DNA of 16,730 nucleotides from RH-AL1 sp964243435 (GTDB lineage: Bacteria; Pseudomonadota; Alphaproteobacteria; Rhizobiales; Beijerinckiaceae), in the NCBI GenBank assembly GCA_964243435.1, contig CAXTFM010000072.1:1-16730 (forward strand). Reading direction: 5' to 3'. This document shows positions 6,455-12,899 of the stretch, piece after piece (positions within the stretch are counted from its first letter, which is position 1; each line of letters starts with the position of its first letter). The notes below the pieces were generated by a model. That model saw only the letters and a program-made list of their open reading frames with translations, searched no databases and was not told the origin of the DNA. The position numbers were made by a program, and so were the translations under genes.

Positions 6455-7492
6455 ATGCCCTACGGCACCCGCCGGATCGCCGCCGCCGCGGCGCTGCTCG
6501 CCGCCTCCCTCGTCCCCGCCTCCGCCGCCGGCGGCCACCTCTACATCTTCAACTGGACGGACTACACGGCGCCGGCGCTGATCCAGAAGTTCGAGAAGGA
6601 GACGGGGATCGTCGTCACCGTCGACACCTACGATTCCAACGAAACCTTGCTCGCCAAGCTGAAAACCGGGTCGGGCGGCTACGACATCGTGGTGATCACC
6701 TCCGACTTCGTGCCGATCTTCGCCGGCGAGGGCCTGCTGACGAAGATCGACGCGCCGACGCTCGCCAACTTCAACAACGTCGAGGCGCGCTGGCGCTCGC
6801 CGGCCTGGGACCCCGGCAACGCCTATACCATTCCCTTCCACTGGGGCGTGACCGCCTTCGCCGTCGACGGCAAGGCCGTCACCGGGCCGGTGGACTCGCT
6901 AAAGACGCTGTTCGAGCCGCCGCCGGAAATGCGCGGCAAGGTCGGCATGCTCGCCGCGCCGACCGAGGTGATGTCGCTCGCCGAGCTTTACCTCGGCCTT
7001 GCCCCCTGCCAGACCGACACCGCCGCGATGAAGCGCGTCGACGCCCTGCTCCAGGCGCAGCGGCCGGCCGTCAAGGTGTACAGCTCCGATGGCGTCATCG
7101 AGCGCGTGGCCTCGCGGGATACGGCGATCAACGCGATCTGGAACGGCGACGCGGCGCGCGCGCGGGCCAACAACCCCGACATCCGTTTCGTTTTTCCCAA
7201 GGAGGGCGTGGTCGGCTGGATGGACAACCTCGCCGTCCCACGCGACGCCAGGAACCCGGACAACGCGCGCCTTTTCCTCGACTTCATGCTGCGGCCGGAG
7301 AACAGCGCCCTGTCCGCCGACTTCACGCACTACACCACCGCCATCAGCGGCACGGAGCGCTTCGAGGACCCGGCACTGCGCGACGCACCGGAGCTGAAAA
7401 TCCCGGAAGGCACCAGGATCGTCTTCACCCCGACCTGCCCGCCGCCGGCGATCAAGCTCATCGACCGGGTGTGGACGCGGCTGCGCCGCTGA
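6455..7492 (+). CDS. Periplasmic binding protein of polyamine ABC importer (PotF/PotD-like)
   Basis: This 345-residue protein should capture the substrate in the periplasm. A signal peptide (basic start, alanine-rich core, cut near residues 24-25, PASA/AGG) precedes NWTDY (33-37) and YDSNETLLAKLKTGSGGYD (59-77), the hallmark N-terminus of PotD/PotF. Compared from memory with E. coli PotF, several polyamine-contact positions seem kept: W34 and Y37, S83, E171 (PTEV), W229 and D232 (WNGD), D257 (GWMD) and Y293 (HYTT). That supports a di- or polyamine ligand; which one is not decided. The ATG at 6455 has an AGGA about 12 bases upstream. It is the last gene of the operon and its TGA directly abuts the stop of the leftward SDR gene. 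Confidence 0.92.
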   Translation: MPYGTRRIAAAAALLAASLVPASAAGGHLYIFNWTDYTAPALIQKFEKETGIVVTVDTYDSNETLLAKLKTGSGGYDIVVITSDFVPIFAGEGLLTKIDAPTLANFNNVEARWRSPAWDPGNAYTIPFHWGVTAFAVDGKAVTGPVDSLKTLFEPPPEMRGKVGMLAAPTEVMSLAELYLGLAPCQTDTAAMKRVDALLQAQRPAVKVYSSDGVIERVASRDTAINAIWNGDAARARANNPDIRFVFPKEGVVGWMDNLAVPRDARNPDNARLFLDFMLRPENSALSADFTHYTTAISGTERFEDPALRDAPELKIPEGTRIVFTPTCPPPAIKLIDRVWTRLRR

Positions 7493-8185
7493 TCAGAACC
7501 GTTCCACCCAGGGGCGCACGTCGAGCTCGTGCGTCCAGGTGCTGCGCGGTTGGTCGATGAGGTGGAGGTAGGCGTCGGCGATGGCGTTCGGGTCCATCCG
7601 CGCGTCCTCCGCCTGGCCGGCAGGGACGGCGCCACGCGCGATCGCGCCGTCGATGACGACGTGGGCGACGTGGATGCCCTGCGGCCCCAGCTCGCGCGCC
7701 ATGCTTTGGGCGAGGCCGCGCAGGGCGAACTTGCCCATCGCGAAGGAGGCGGACTGCGCGTAGCCCTTGACGCTTGCCGAGGCCCCGGTGAACAGGATGG
7801 TGCCGCGCCCGCGCGGCAGCATGGCGCGCGCCGCCTGCTGCCCGACGAGGAAACCGCCATAGGCGGTGACCAGCAGCGCGTGCTCCACGGCGGCCGGGTC
7901 GAGTTCGGCGATGGGGCCGCGGGCGCGGGCGCTCGGGTTGTAGAGCACCGCGTCGGGCGGCCCGGCGCGCTCGCCCACTTCGGCGAAGAGCCGCGCCACG
8001 GCGGCCGGCTGCGATGCGTCGCAGGCATAGGCCACGCCGCCGACCTCCGTGGCGAGACCGGCGAGCTTGTCGGCGTCGCGCGCGGCGAGCGCCACCCGCC
8101 ACCCCGCCGCCGCGAGCTTGCGGGCCGTCGCGGCGCTCAAGCCCGCGCCGGCCCCGACGATCAAGGCGACCCTGCTGGACGACAT
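7493..8185 (-). CDS. SDR-family protein with Phe in place of the catalytic Tyr
   Basis: The 230-residue protein has a Rossmann fold. The nucleotide-binding glycines are in VGAGAGLSAATA (G11, G13, G15), the NNAG-like turn is YNPSA (82-86), and there is a Ser-rich strand FTGASASVKG (132-141). The usual YxxxK reads FAMGK (F148-K152), so the Tyr that donates the proton in classical short-chain dehydrogenases is missing while the Lys stays. The following ALRGLAQSMARELGPQG and HVAHVVIDGAI match a group of atypical SDRs annotated as oxidoreductases. Substrate and even catalysis are unknown. An AGGGAG ribosome site (8192-8197) lies 6 bases before the ATG. It is transcribed towards the polyamine importer and shares no terminator space with it. 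Confidence 0.88.
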   Translation of the reverse strand: MSSSRVALIVGAGAGLSAATARKLAAAGWRVALAARDADKLAGLATEVGGVAYACDASQPAAVARLFAEVGERAGPPDAVLYNPSARARGPIAELDPAAVEHALLVTAYGGFLVGQQAARAMLPRGRGTILFTGASASVKGYAQSASFAMGKFALRGLAQSMARELGPQGIHVAHVVIDGAIARGAVPAGQAEDARMDPNAIADAYLHLIDQPRSTWTHELDVRPWVERF

Positions 8186-8383
8186 GGACGGCTCCCTATC
8201 CCTTTGCAGCGGTCCGCATCGGCGCCGCCCGACGACGGCAAGGATGCGTGCCCCGCGCCGCCGCGTCCAGGGTCACGGGCGGCGTCAAGGGCGGGGAAGA
8301 GCAAGCGCCCGGCCATCTTGCGCGAGTTTTGCGAGGGAGCGCCGGCGGCGTGCCCGCCGTCACGGCCGAATGCTTCCGCTCGC

Positions 8384-8437
8384 GCGGGGCCTGCCAAACC
8401 CGCGGGGCTTGCTAAACCCGCGGGGCTTGCCGAACCA
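8384..8437 (+). repeat. Three tandem 18-bp repeats abutting the gltI ribosome site
   Basis: Units at 8384-8401, 8402-8419 and 8420-8437 follow the pattern GCGGGGCYTGCYRAACCM with two to four differences between copies. Each GCGGG can pair with the CCCGC at the next unit boundary (5 bp, loop 10), so the RNA could form one of two overlapping hairpins. The last base of the third unit is the first base of the AAGGAG (8437-8442) that serves the ATG at 8451. The rest of the 265-base divergent spacer (8186-8383) holds the SDR ribosome site and nothing else I can recognise. Confidence 0.85.
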
Positions 8438-8450
8438 AGGAGACGAGGCG

Positions 8451-9371
8451 ATGCGCGTGTTGACCTGCCTGCTTGCCACCTGCCTCGCCGCGGGCCTCGC
8501 GCCCTGGGCGACGCCGCCCTCGCGGGCGGAGGACCTCACCGGCACCTTGAAGAAGATCAAGGACAGCAACACCATCACCGTCGCCTACCGCGAAGCGTCG
8601 GTGCCCTTCTCCTACGTCGACGACAACCAGAAGCCGGTCGGCTTCGCGATGGACATCTGCGCCAAGATCGTCGAGGCGGTGAAGGTCGAGCTCAAGCTGC
8701 CCAAGCTCCAGGTGAAGTACGTGCCGGTGGAGTCGTCGACCCGCATCCCGCTGATGACCAACGGAGCCGTCGACATCGAGTGCGGATCGACCACCAACAA
8801 CGCCGCGCGCGGGCAGCAGGTGGCCTTCACCAACACGCACTTCCTGACCGCGACGCGCTTCATCACCAAAAAGGCGAATCATGTCGGCTCGCTTGACGAC
8901 CTCAAGGGCAAGACGGTGGTGTCGGTGTCGGGCACGACCAACATCAAGCAATTGAACGACGTCAACGCCGAGAAGAAGCTCGGGATGCGCATCATCCCGG
9001 CCAAGGATCACCCCGAAGCCTTCCTCGACGTGCAAACGGACCGCGCCGTCGGCTACGCGATGGACGACATCCTGCTCGCCGCCATGAAGGCCAGCGCCAA
9101 GACGCCCGGCGACTACGTGATCTCCGACTTCACCCTGTCGAAGCCCGAGCCCTACGGCATCATGCTGCGCCGCGACGACCCGGCCTTCAAGGCGCTTGCC
9201 GACAGGACCACCGCCGCCCTTTACAAGAGCCCCGAGGGCCAGGCGCTCTACGACAAGTGGTTCACCAAGCCGATCAACAAGGCCGGGCTGAACCTCGACT
9301 TCCCCATGCCGGCCTCGCTCAAGAAGGCCTTCGCCACCCCGGGCGATTCGCCCGACCCGGCCGCCTACTAG
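8451..9371 (+). CDS. gltI: Glutamate/aspartate-type periplasmic binding protein (GltI-like)
   Basis: This 306-residue protein has a signal peptide (MRVLTCLLATCLAAG) with a likely cut after residue 26 (SRA/ED). It belongs to the family 3 solute-binding proteins. The segments AYREASVPFSYVDD (45-58), PVGFAMDIC (62-70), ESSTRIPLMTNGAVDIECGST (94-114), SGTTN (160-164), AKDHPEAF (184-191), YAMDD (202-206) and YGIMLRRDDP (235-244) follow E. coli GltI closely, including R136 in ATRFITKK. It should bind L-glutamate or L-aspartate for an ABC importer. A strong AAGGAG lies 8 bases before the ATG. The frame is open further upstream through the 18-bp repeats, but the signal peptide and ribosome site fix this start. 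No permease or ATPase partner is next to it. Confidence 0.9.
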   Translation: MRVLTCLLATCLAAGLAPWATPPSRAEDLTGTLKKIKDSNTITVAYREASVPFSYVDDNQKPVGFAMDICAKIVEAVKVELKLPKLQVKYVPVESSTRIPLMTNGAVDIECGSTTNNAARGQQVAFTNTHFLTATRFITKKANHVGSLDDLKGKTVVSVSGTTNIKQLNDVNAEKKLGMRIIPAKDHPEAFLDVQTDRAVGYAMDDILLAAMKASAKTPGDYVISDFTLSKPEPYGIMLRRDDPAFKALADRTTAALYKSPEGQALYDKWFTKPINKAGLNLDFPMPASLKKAFATPGDSPDPAAY

Positions 9372-9418
9372 GCTGCTTCCGCCGGAAGAACGCGGCCTAC
9401 GCCGTTTCACGTTCGTAA

Positions 9419-9438
9419 GTCCGTCACTCGCGACGGAC
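9419..9438 (+). terminator. Hairpin after gltI, weak terminator candidate
   Basis: GTCCGTC (9419-9425) and GACGGAC (9432-9438) form a perfect 7-bp stem with a 6-base loop, starting 48 bases after the gltI stop. A smaller 5-bp hairpin (CTTCC-GCC-GGAAG, 9376-9388) precedes it. Neither is followed by a T-run, so termination is uncertain. Confidence 0.3.
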
Positions 9439-9568
9439 CCATTCCGCGCCGGAGGTCGCCCTCCGCGTGCAGGGTCGGCGCGCAACGCGGCGAAGCGGGC
9501 CGCGTTGGTGCAAGCGCATCCGCGCGGTGCCCGCCCGCACGGCACGGCCAGAACGGAGTTGCAACGGC

Positions 9569-10651
9569 ATGGACCTCGACCTGACCAGCGACAACCACGC
9601 CGGCGGTTCGGCTGCGGTCCTCCGGGCGATCGCCTCGGCCGATGGCGGCTTCGCGCGCGCCTATGGACACGACGACGTCTCGTCGCGCGCGCTCCACCGC
9701 TTCCGCGACGTGTTCGGCTGCGACCTCGCCGTGATCCCCGTCCCCACCGGCACGGCGGCGAACGGTTTGGCGCTGGACGCCGTAGTGGGACGACGCGGCG
9801 TGATCATCGGCCACGACGACGCGCACATCTTCAACAAGGAAGCTGGCGCCCGCGCCTTCTTCAACGACCGCAGCCGGATGGTCCGGCTGCCGAGCTTCGA
9901 CGGCAAGGTGCCGCTCGCCGCCGCCACGCGCGCCTTTGCCGAGGGACCAAGCTCGGAGCCGGTAGTGTTCAGCCTCACGCAGAGCACCGAACGTGGCACG
10001 GTGTACACGCCCGACGAGGTCGCCGCGCTCGGCCGCGCCGCCCGCGCGCGCGGCGTGCGGATGCACATGGACGGTGCGCGCTTCGCCAACGCGGTCGCGG
10101 CGCTCGGTTGCACTCCCGCCGAGCTGTCGTGGCACGCCGGCGTCGACCTCCTGAGCTTCGGGGCGACCAAGAACGGTGCCGTCAGCACCGAGGCCGTCGT
10201 CGTCTTCGATCCAGAAGGGGCGAACGCCGATCTGGTCGCGCGCGCCCGGCAGGCCTGCGACTGGTTCGGCTACGTCGCGTCGAAGTCGCGCTTCGCCGCC
10301 GCGCAGCTCGACGCCATGCTGATCGACGGCCATTGGCTGGAACTGGCGCGGCACGCCAACGCGATGGCGGCGATGCTCGCGGAGGGCCTGTCGCGCCTGC
10401 CGGGCGTCCGGCTTCCCCTGCCGACCGAAACCAACCAGGTGTTCGCCGTGCTTCCGGCCGCGCTCGACGCGCACCTCGCGGCGAACGGCGCCCGCTACTA
10501 TCCCTGGACGCACCGCACCCCGGACATCGCGGCGACGCTCGCCCCGGACGAGCGGCTGGTGCGCCTGATCACCTCCTACGCGACGCCGGCATCGCTCGTC
10601 GACGCGTTCCTCGCGCACGCCGCGGTCCCGGCTGTCGCGGTGCTCGCCTGA
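9569..10651 (+). CDS. ltaE: Low-specificity L-threonine aldolase (PLP enzyme)
   Basis: This 360-residue cytoplasmic enzyme of the threonine aldolase / beta-eliminating lyase family splits L-threonine or allo-threonine to glycine and acetaldehyde. It starts with LTSDNHAGG (5-13) and has PTGTAANGLAL (59-69). H86 in DDAHIFNKEAGA corresponds to the His that stacks on the cofactor. TQSTERGTVYT (137-147) and HMDGARFANA (166-175, cofactor Asp168 and Arg171) follow, then the PLP-binding Lys201 in FGATKNGA. The length is slightly above E. coli LtaE (333). A CGGAG about 10 bases before the ATG is a fair ribosome site. In context, it could feed glycine and C2 metabolism alongside amino-acid uptake by the preceding binding protein. 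Beta-hydroxy-amino-acid substrates other than threonine are possible. Confidence 0.9.
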   Translation: MDLDLTSDNHAGGSAAVLRAIASADGGFARAYGHDDVSSRALHRFRDVFGCDLAVIPVPTGTAANGLALDAVVGRRGVIIGHDDAHIFNKEAGARAFFNDRSRMVRLPSFDGKVPLAAATRAFAEGPSSEPVVFSLTQSTERGTVYTPDEVAALGRAARARGVRMHMDGARFANAVAALGCTPAELSWHAGVDLLSFGATKNGAVSTEAVVVFDPEGANADLVARARQACDWFGYVASKSRFAAAQLDAMLIDGHWLELARHANAMAAMLAEGLSRLPGVRLPLPTETNQVFAVLPAALDAHLAANGARYYPWTHRTPDIAATLAPDERLVRLITSYATPASLVDAFLAHAAVPAVAVLA

Positions 10652-10763
10652 CCGCGCGGCCCGACGACCCCGCCACGGCCGGGTGGCGCCGGCGTTCCTC
10701 CGACGACGCGGCTGCGCCAGCGACCCGATGCGGCGAATCGTGGTCCCGGGCGTTTGTTCAACC

Positions 10764-10776
10764 TTCCGCAACGGAA
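10764..10776. repeat. Short palindrome upstream of the HD-GYP gene
   Basis: TTCCG-CAA-CGGAA is a 13-base inverted repeat about 40 bases before the chosen start of the HD-GYP gene, within the 162-base spacer after the aldolase gene. It could be an operator half-pair, but such short palindromes arise by chance. No clear promoter boxes flank it. Confidence 0.25.
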
Positions 10777-10813
10777 ACGGTCGCATTGTCGCAACGACGA
10801 AGGTGCGCGGGCG

Positions 10814-12175
10814 ATGCACATGGCGGCCGGTGGTTCCAACTTGACGCTCTCGGAAGTGCTTGGCGCGATGAGCCACGCCCTTGACATGACGGAAGGGCTT
10901 CCCGCCGGACATTCGGCCAGGGCCGCCTACATCGCGCTGCGCATCGCCGATGAGCTTGGCATGGCGAAACCCGCCCGGCGCGACCTGTTCTATTCCGTGC
11001 TGCTGAAGGACGCCGGTTGCAGCAGCAACGCCGCCCGCCTTTGCGAAATCTACGGGGCCGACGACCTCGCGCTGAAGCGCGACTTCCGGACGGTGGGGCC
11101 GACGCTGAAGGACACGCTGAAATACGTGTTCACCCACGCCGCGCCGGACCAGGCCTTCACCGTGCGCGCGGCCGCGATCCTCAACATCATGCGCAACGCC
11201 TCGACGCTGGTCACCGAACTCATTGAAACGCGCTGCCAGCGCGGCGCCGACATCGCGCGCCGGCTGCGCTTCTCCGAGGCCGTCGCCGGCGCCATCGCCT
11301 CGCTCGACGAACACTGGGACGGCAACGGCAAGCCCTGCGGCCTGCGCGGCACCGAGGTGCCGCTTTACGCCCGCGTCGCGCTGCTGTCCCAGGTGGTGGA
11401 AGTGTTCCACGCCGCCGAAGGACAGCACGCCGCCGTCGCCGAAGCGCGGCGGCGCGCCGGCACGTGGTTCGACCCGGCCATCGTCGACGCCTTCCTGCGT
11501 GCCGCCTCCGACGAGGCGTTGTGGTTCGCGCTCGACGAGGGGGCGGAAACCCTCGCCGTGGCGGAAGCCGGCAAGGAGGACACCTTCGACGTCGACGAGG
11601 ACTACCTCGACGAGGTCGCGCAAGCCTTCGCCGACGTCGTCGACGCGAAGACGCCCTTCACCGGAGGTCACAGCGACAGGGTCGCGGCGTTCGCCGACGC
11701 CATCGCGGCGGCGCTCGGCTTCGACGCGGCACGCCGCCGCCGGCTGCACCGGGCCGCCCTGCTCCACGACGTCGGCAAGCTCGGCGTGAGCAACAGGGTG
11801 CTGGAAAAGCCCGGCCGCCTCGACGAGGGCGAGTGGAGCGCGATCCGCACGCATCCCGGCAAGAGCGAAGCCATCCTGTCCCGCATCGCCGTCTTCGCCG
11901 ATGCCGCGCGCATCGGCGGGGCGCATCACGAACGGCTCGACGGCAAGGGCTACCCCCGCGGCCTGTCCGGCGGCGCCATCGACCTGGAAACCAGGATCGT
12001 CACCGTGGCGGACGTGTTCGACGCGCTCACGGCGGACAGGCCGTATCGGCGAGCCATGTCCGTCGACGAGGCCCTGCGCATCATCGACGCCGACGTCGAT
12101 CGCGCCTTCGACCGCGCCTGCGTGGACGCGCTGCGGCGCAGCCTCGGGCTGCAGGACGCCGCGGTTGCCGCCTGA
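10814..12175 (+). CDS. Tandem HD-GYP protein, probable c-di-GMP phosphodiesterase
   Basis: The 453-residue soluble protein has two related HD domains. The second (about 263-440) is intact: GHSDRV (285-290), HD at H318-D319 in ALLHDVGKLG, H347 in THPG, HH at 371-372, the GYP motif in RLDGKGYPRGL (374-384) and VADVFDALTADRPYRRAM (398-415). This is the signature of phosphodiesterases that cut cyclic di-GMP. The first (about 20-205) shows the same plan in worn form: AGHSARAA (31-38), LLKDAG where HD has become KD (63-68), and DEHWDGNGKPCGL (165-177) where GYP has become GKP. No membrane or receiver domain is present. I chose ATG 10814; ATG 10820 and TTG 10754 are alternatives, and ribosome sites are weak for all. 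Confidence 0.9.
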   Translation: MHMAAGGSNLTLSEVLGAMSHALDMTEGLPAGHSARAAYIALRIADELGMAKPARRDLFYSVLLKDAGCSSNAARLCEIYGADDLALKRDFRTVGPTLKDTLKYVFTHAAPDQAFTVRAAAILNIMRNASTLVTELIETRCQRGADIARRLRFSEAVAGAIASLDEHWDGNGKPCGLRGTEVPLYARVALLSQVVEVFHAAEGQHAAVAEARRRAGTWFDPAIVDAFLRAASDEALWFALDEGAETLAVAEAGKEDTFDVDEDYLDEVAQAFADVVDAKTPFTGGHSDRVAAFADAIAAALGFDAARRRRLHRAALLHDVGKLGVSNRVLEKPGRLDEGEWSAIRTHPGKSEAILSRIAVFADAARIGGAHHERLDGKGYPRGLSGGAIDLETRIVTVADVFDALTADRPYRRAMSVDEALRIIDADVDRAFDRACVDALRRSLGLQDAAVAA

Positions 12176-12305
12176 CCGGGACGCAGGCGATGAGAAGTCG
12201 CCGCGTCGTCACGGCATCGGTCAGGCCGGCGCTTGACGTAGGCGACGCCGCGCGCGGAGTTAGCGCACCGGCGGCCCTGCCAGGGCGCTGATCCACGGTG
12301 ACACC

Positions 12306-12782
12306 ATGAGCGGGGAGATCGAAGCCTACGGCGCCTTCCTTCGGGCCTTCTGGCGGGCGTGGGGCCTGGACATCGACGGGCTGCTCGGCGGTGATCGCGC
12401 ACCGGCCGCGCCCTCACCGCGCGCCGCGCCTGCACCCGCTGCCGCGGAAGCGCCCCCGCGCGACCCTGGCTGCAGCGCGCCGGGCGGACGTGCCGCGTAT
12501 GACCTGCGCGCGGCCGGGAACGAGATCGATGCCGTGGCCGGGCACGCCGCCGCCCTCGTCGACCACGTGGCCGCGCTGGGCGAGGCGGTGCGGGCCTTGG
12601 ACGGGCTGTTCGACGCCAGGCTCGAACGCTTCAAACGGGACGTGCTCGACGCGGTCGACGGCCGCCTCGCCGACGCGCGCCGGGTCGCGTCGGGCGACGG
12701 CCGACGGGCTTCACATCCGACGCACGGCGCACCGGGGGAGCGTGTCCCGTCCAACGCGGCGCCACCGCGCCGCGATGGCTGA
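12306..12782 (+). CDS. Hypothetical protein with Pro/Ala linker and helical core
   Basis: I do not recognise this 158-residue protein. Residues 1-30 are mildly amphipathic with aromatic residues (AFLRAFWRAWGLDIDGLLGG). Residues 31-63 are a proline/alanine-rich linker. Residues 64-125 form a long, heptad-like helix (IDAVAGHAAALVDHVAALG, LFDARLERFKRDVLDAVDGRL), likely a coiled coil. The rest is low-complexity. The regular hydrophobic spacing argues for a real gene, whereas the opposite-strand frame over the same DNA is Ser/Arg/Pro-rich. The ribosome site is weak (GGTGA close to the ATG). It follows the HD-GYP gene by 130 bases. That spacer holds a short GCCCT-GCC-AGGGC hairpin and little else. 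Confidence 0.55.
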   Translation: MSGEIEAYGAFLRAFWRAWGLDIDGLLGGDRAPAAPSPRAAPAPAAAEAPPRDPGCSAPGGRAAYDLRAAGNEIDAVAGHAAALVDHVAALGEAVRALDGLFDARLERFKRDVLDAVDGRLADARRVASGDGRRASHPTHGAPGERVPSNAAPPRRDG

Positions 12783-12886
12783 ACGCCGGGCCGAGGCTGT
12801 GTCCACCCCCACGAGCGGTCGCCTTGCACGGGTTGGAACGATGTGACATGCCCGCCTCGACCCGAGCTGTTCGAGCGGGGCGATGC

Positions 12887-12892
12887 GGGAGG
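12887..12892 (+). promoter_or_regulatory. Ribosome site that fixes the MFS transporter start
   Basis: GGGAGG lies 7 bases before the ATG at 12900. It makes this start clearly better than the in-frame GTG at 12843, which has no such site and would add 19 Pro/Glu/Gly-rich residues before the first membrane helix. Confidence 0.75.
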
Positions 12893-12899
12893 CGGCGGC

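Noticed and set aside
8049..8450. Upstream extension of the gltI frame through the 18-bp repeats
   Set aside because: The signal peptide and AAGGAG place the start at 8451. The extension overlaps the SDR gene and looks non-coding.
9407..11929. Very long minus-strand open frame (840 codons) across gltI, the aldolase and the HD-GYP gene
   Set aside because: It lies opposite three well-recognised genes, is made of Arg/Gly/Val/His-rich low-complexity residues, and shows no domain. High GC removes stop codons in this antisense frame.
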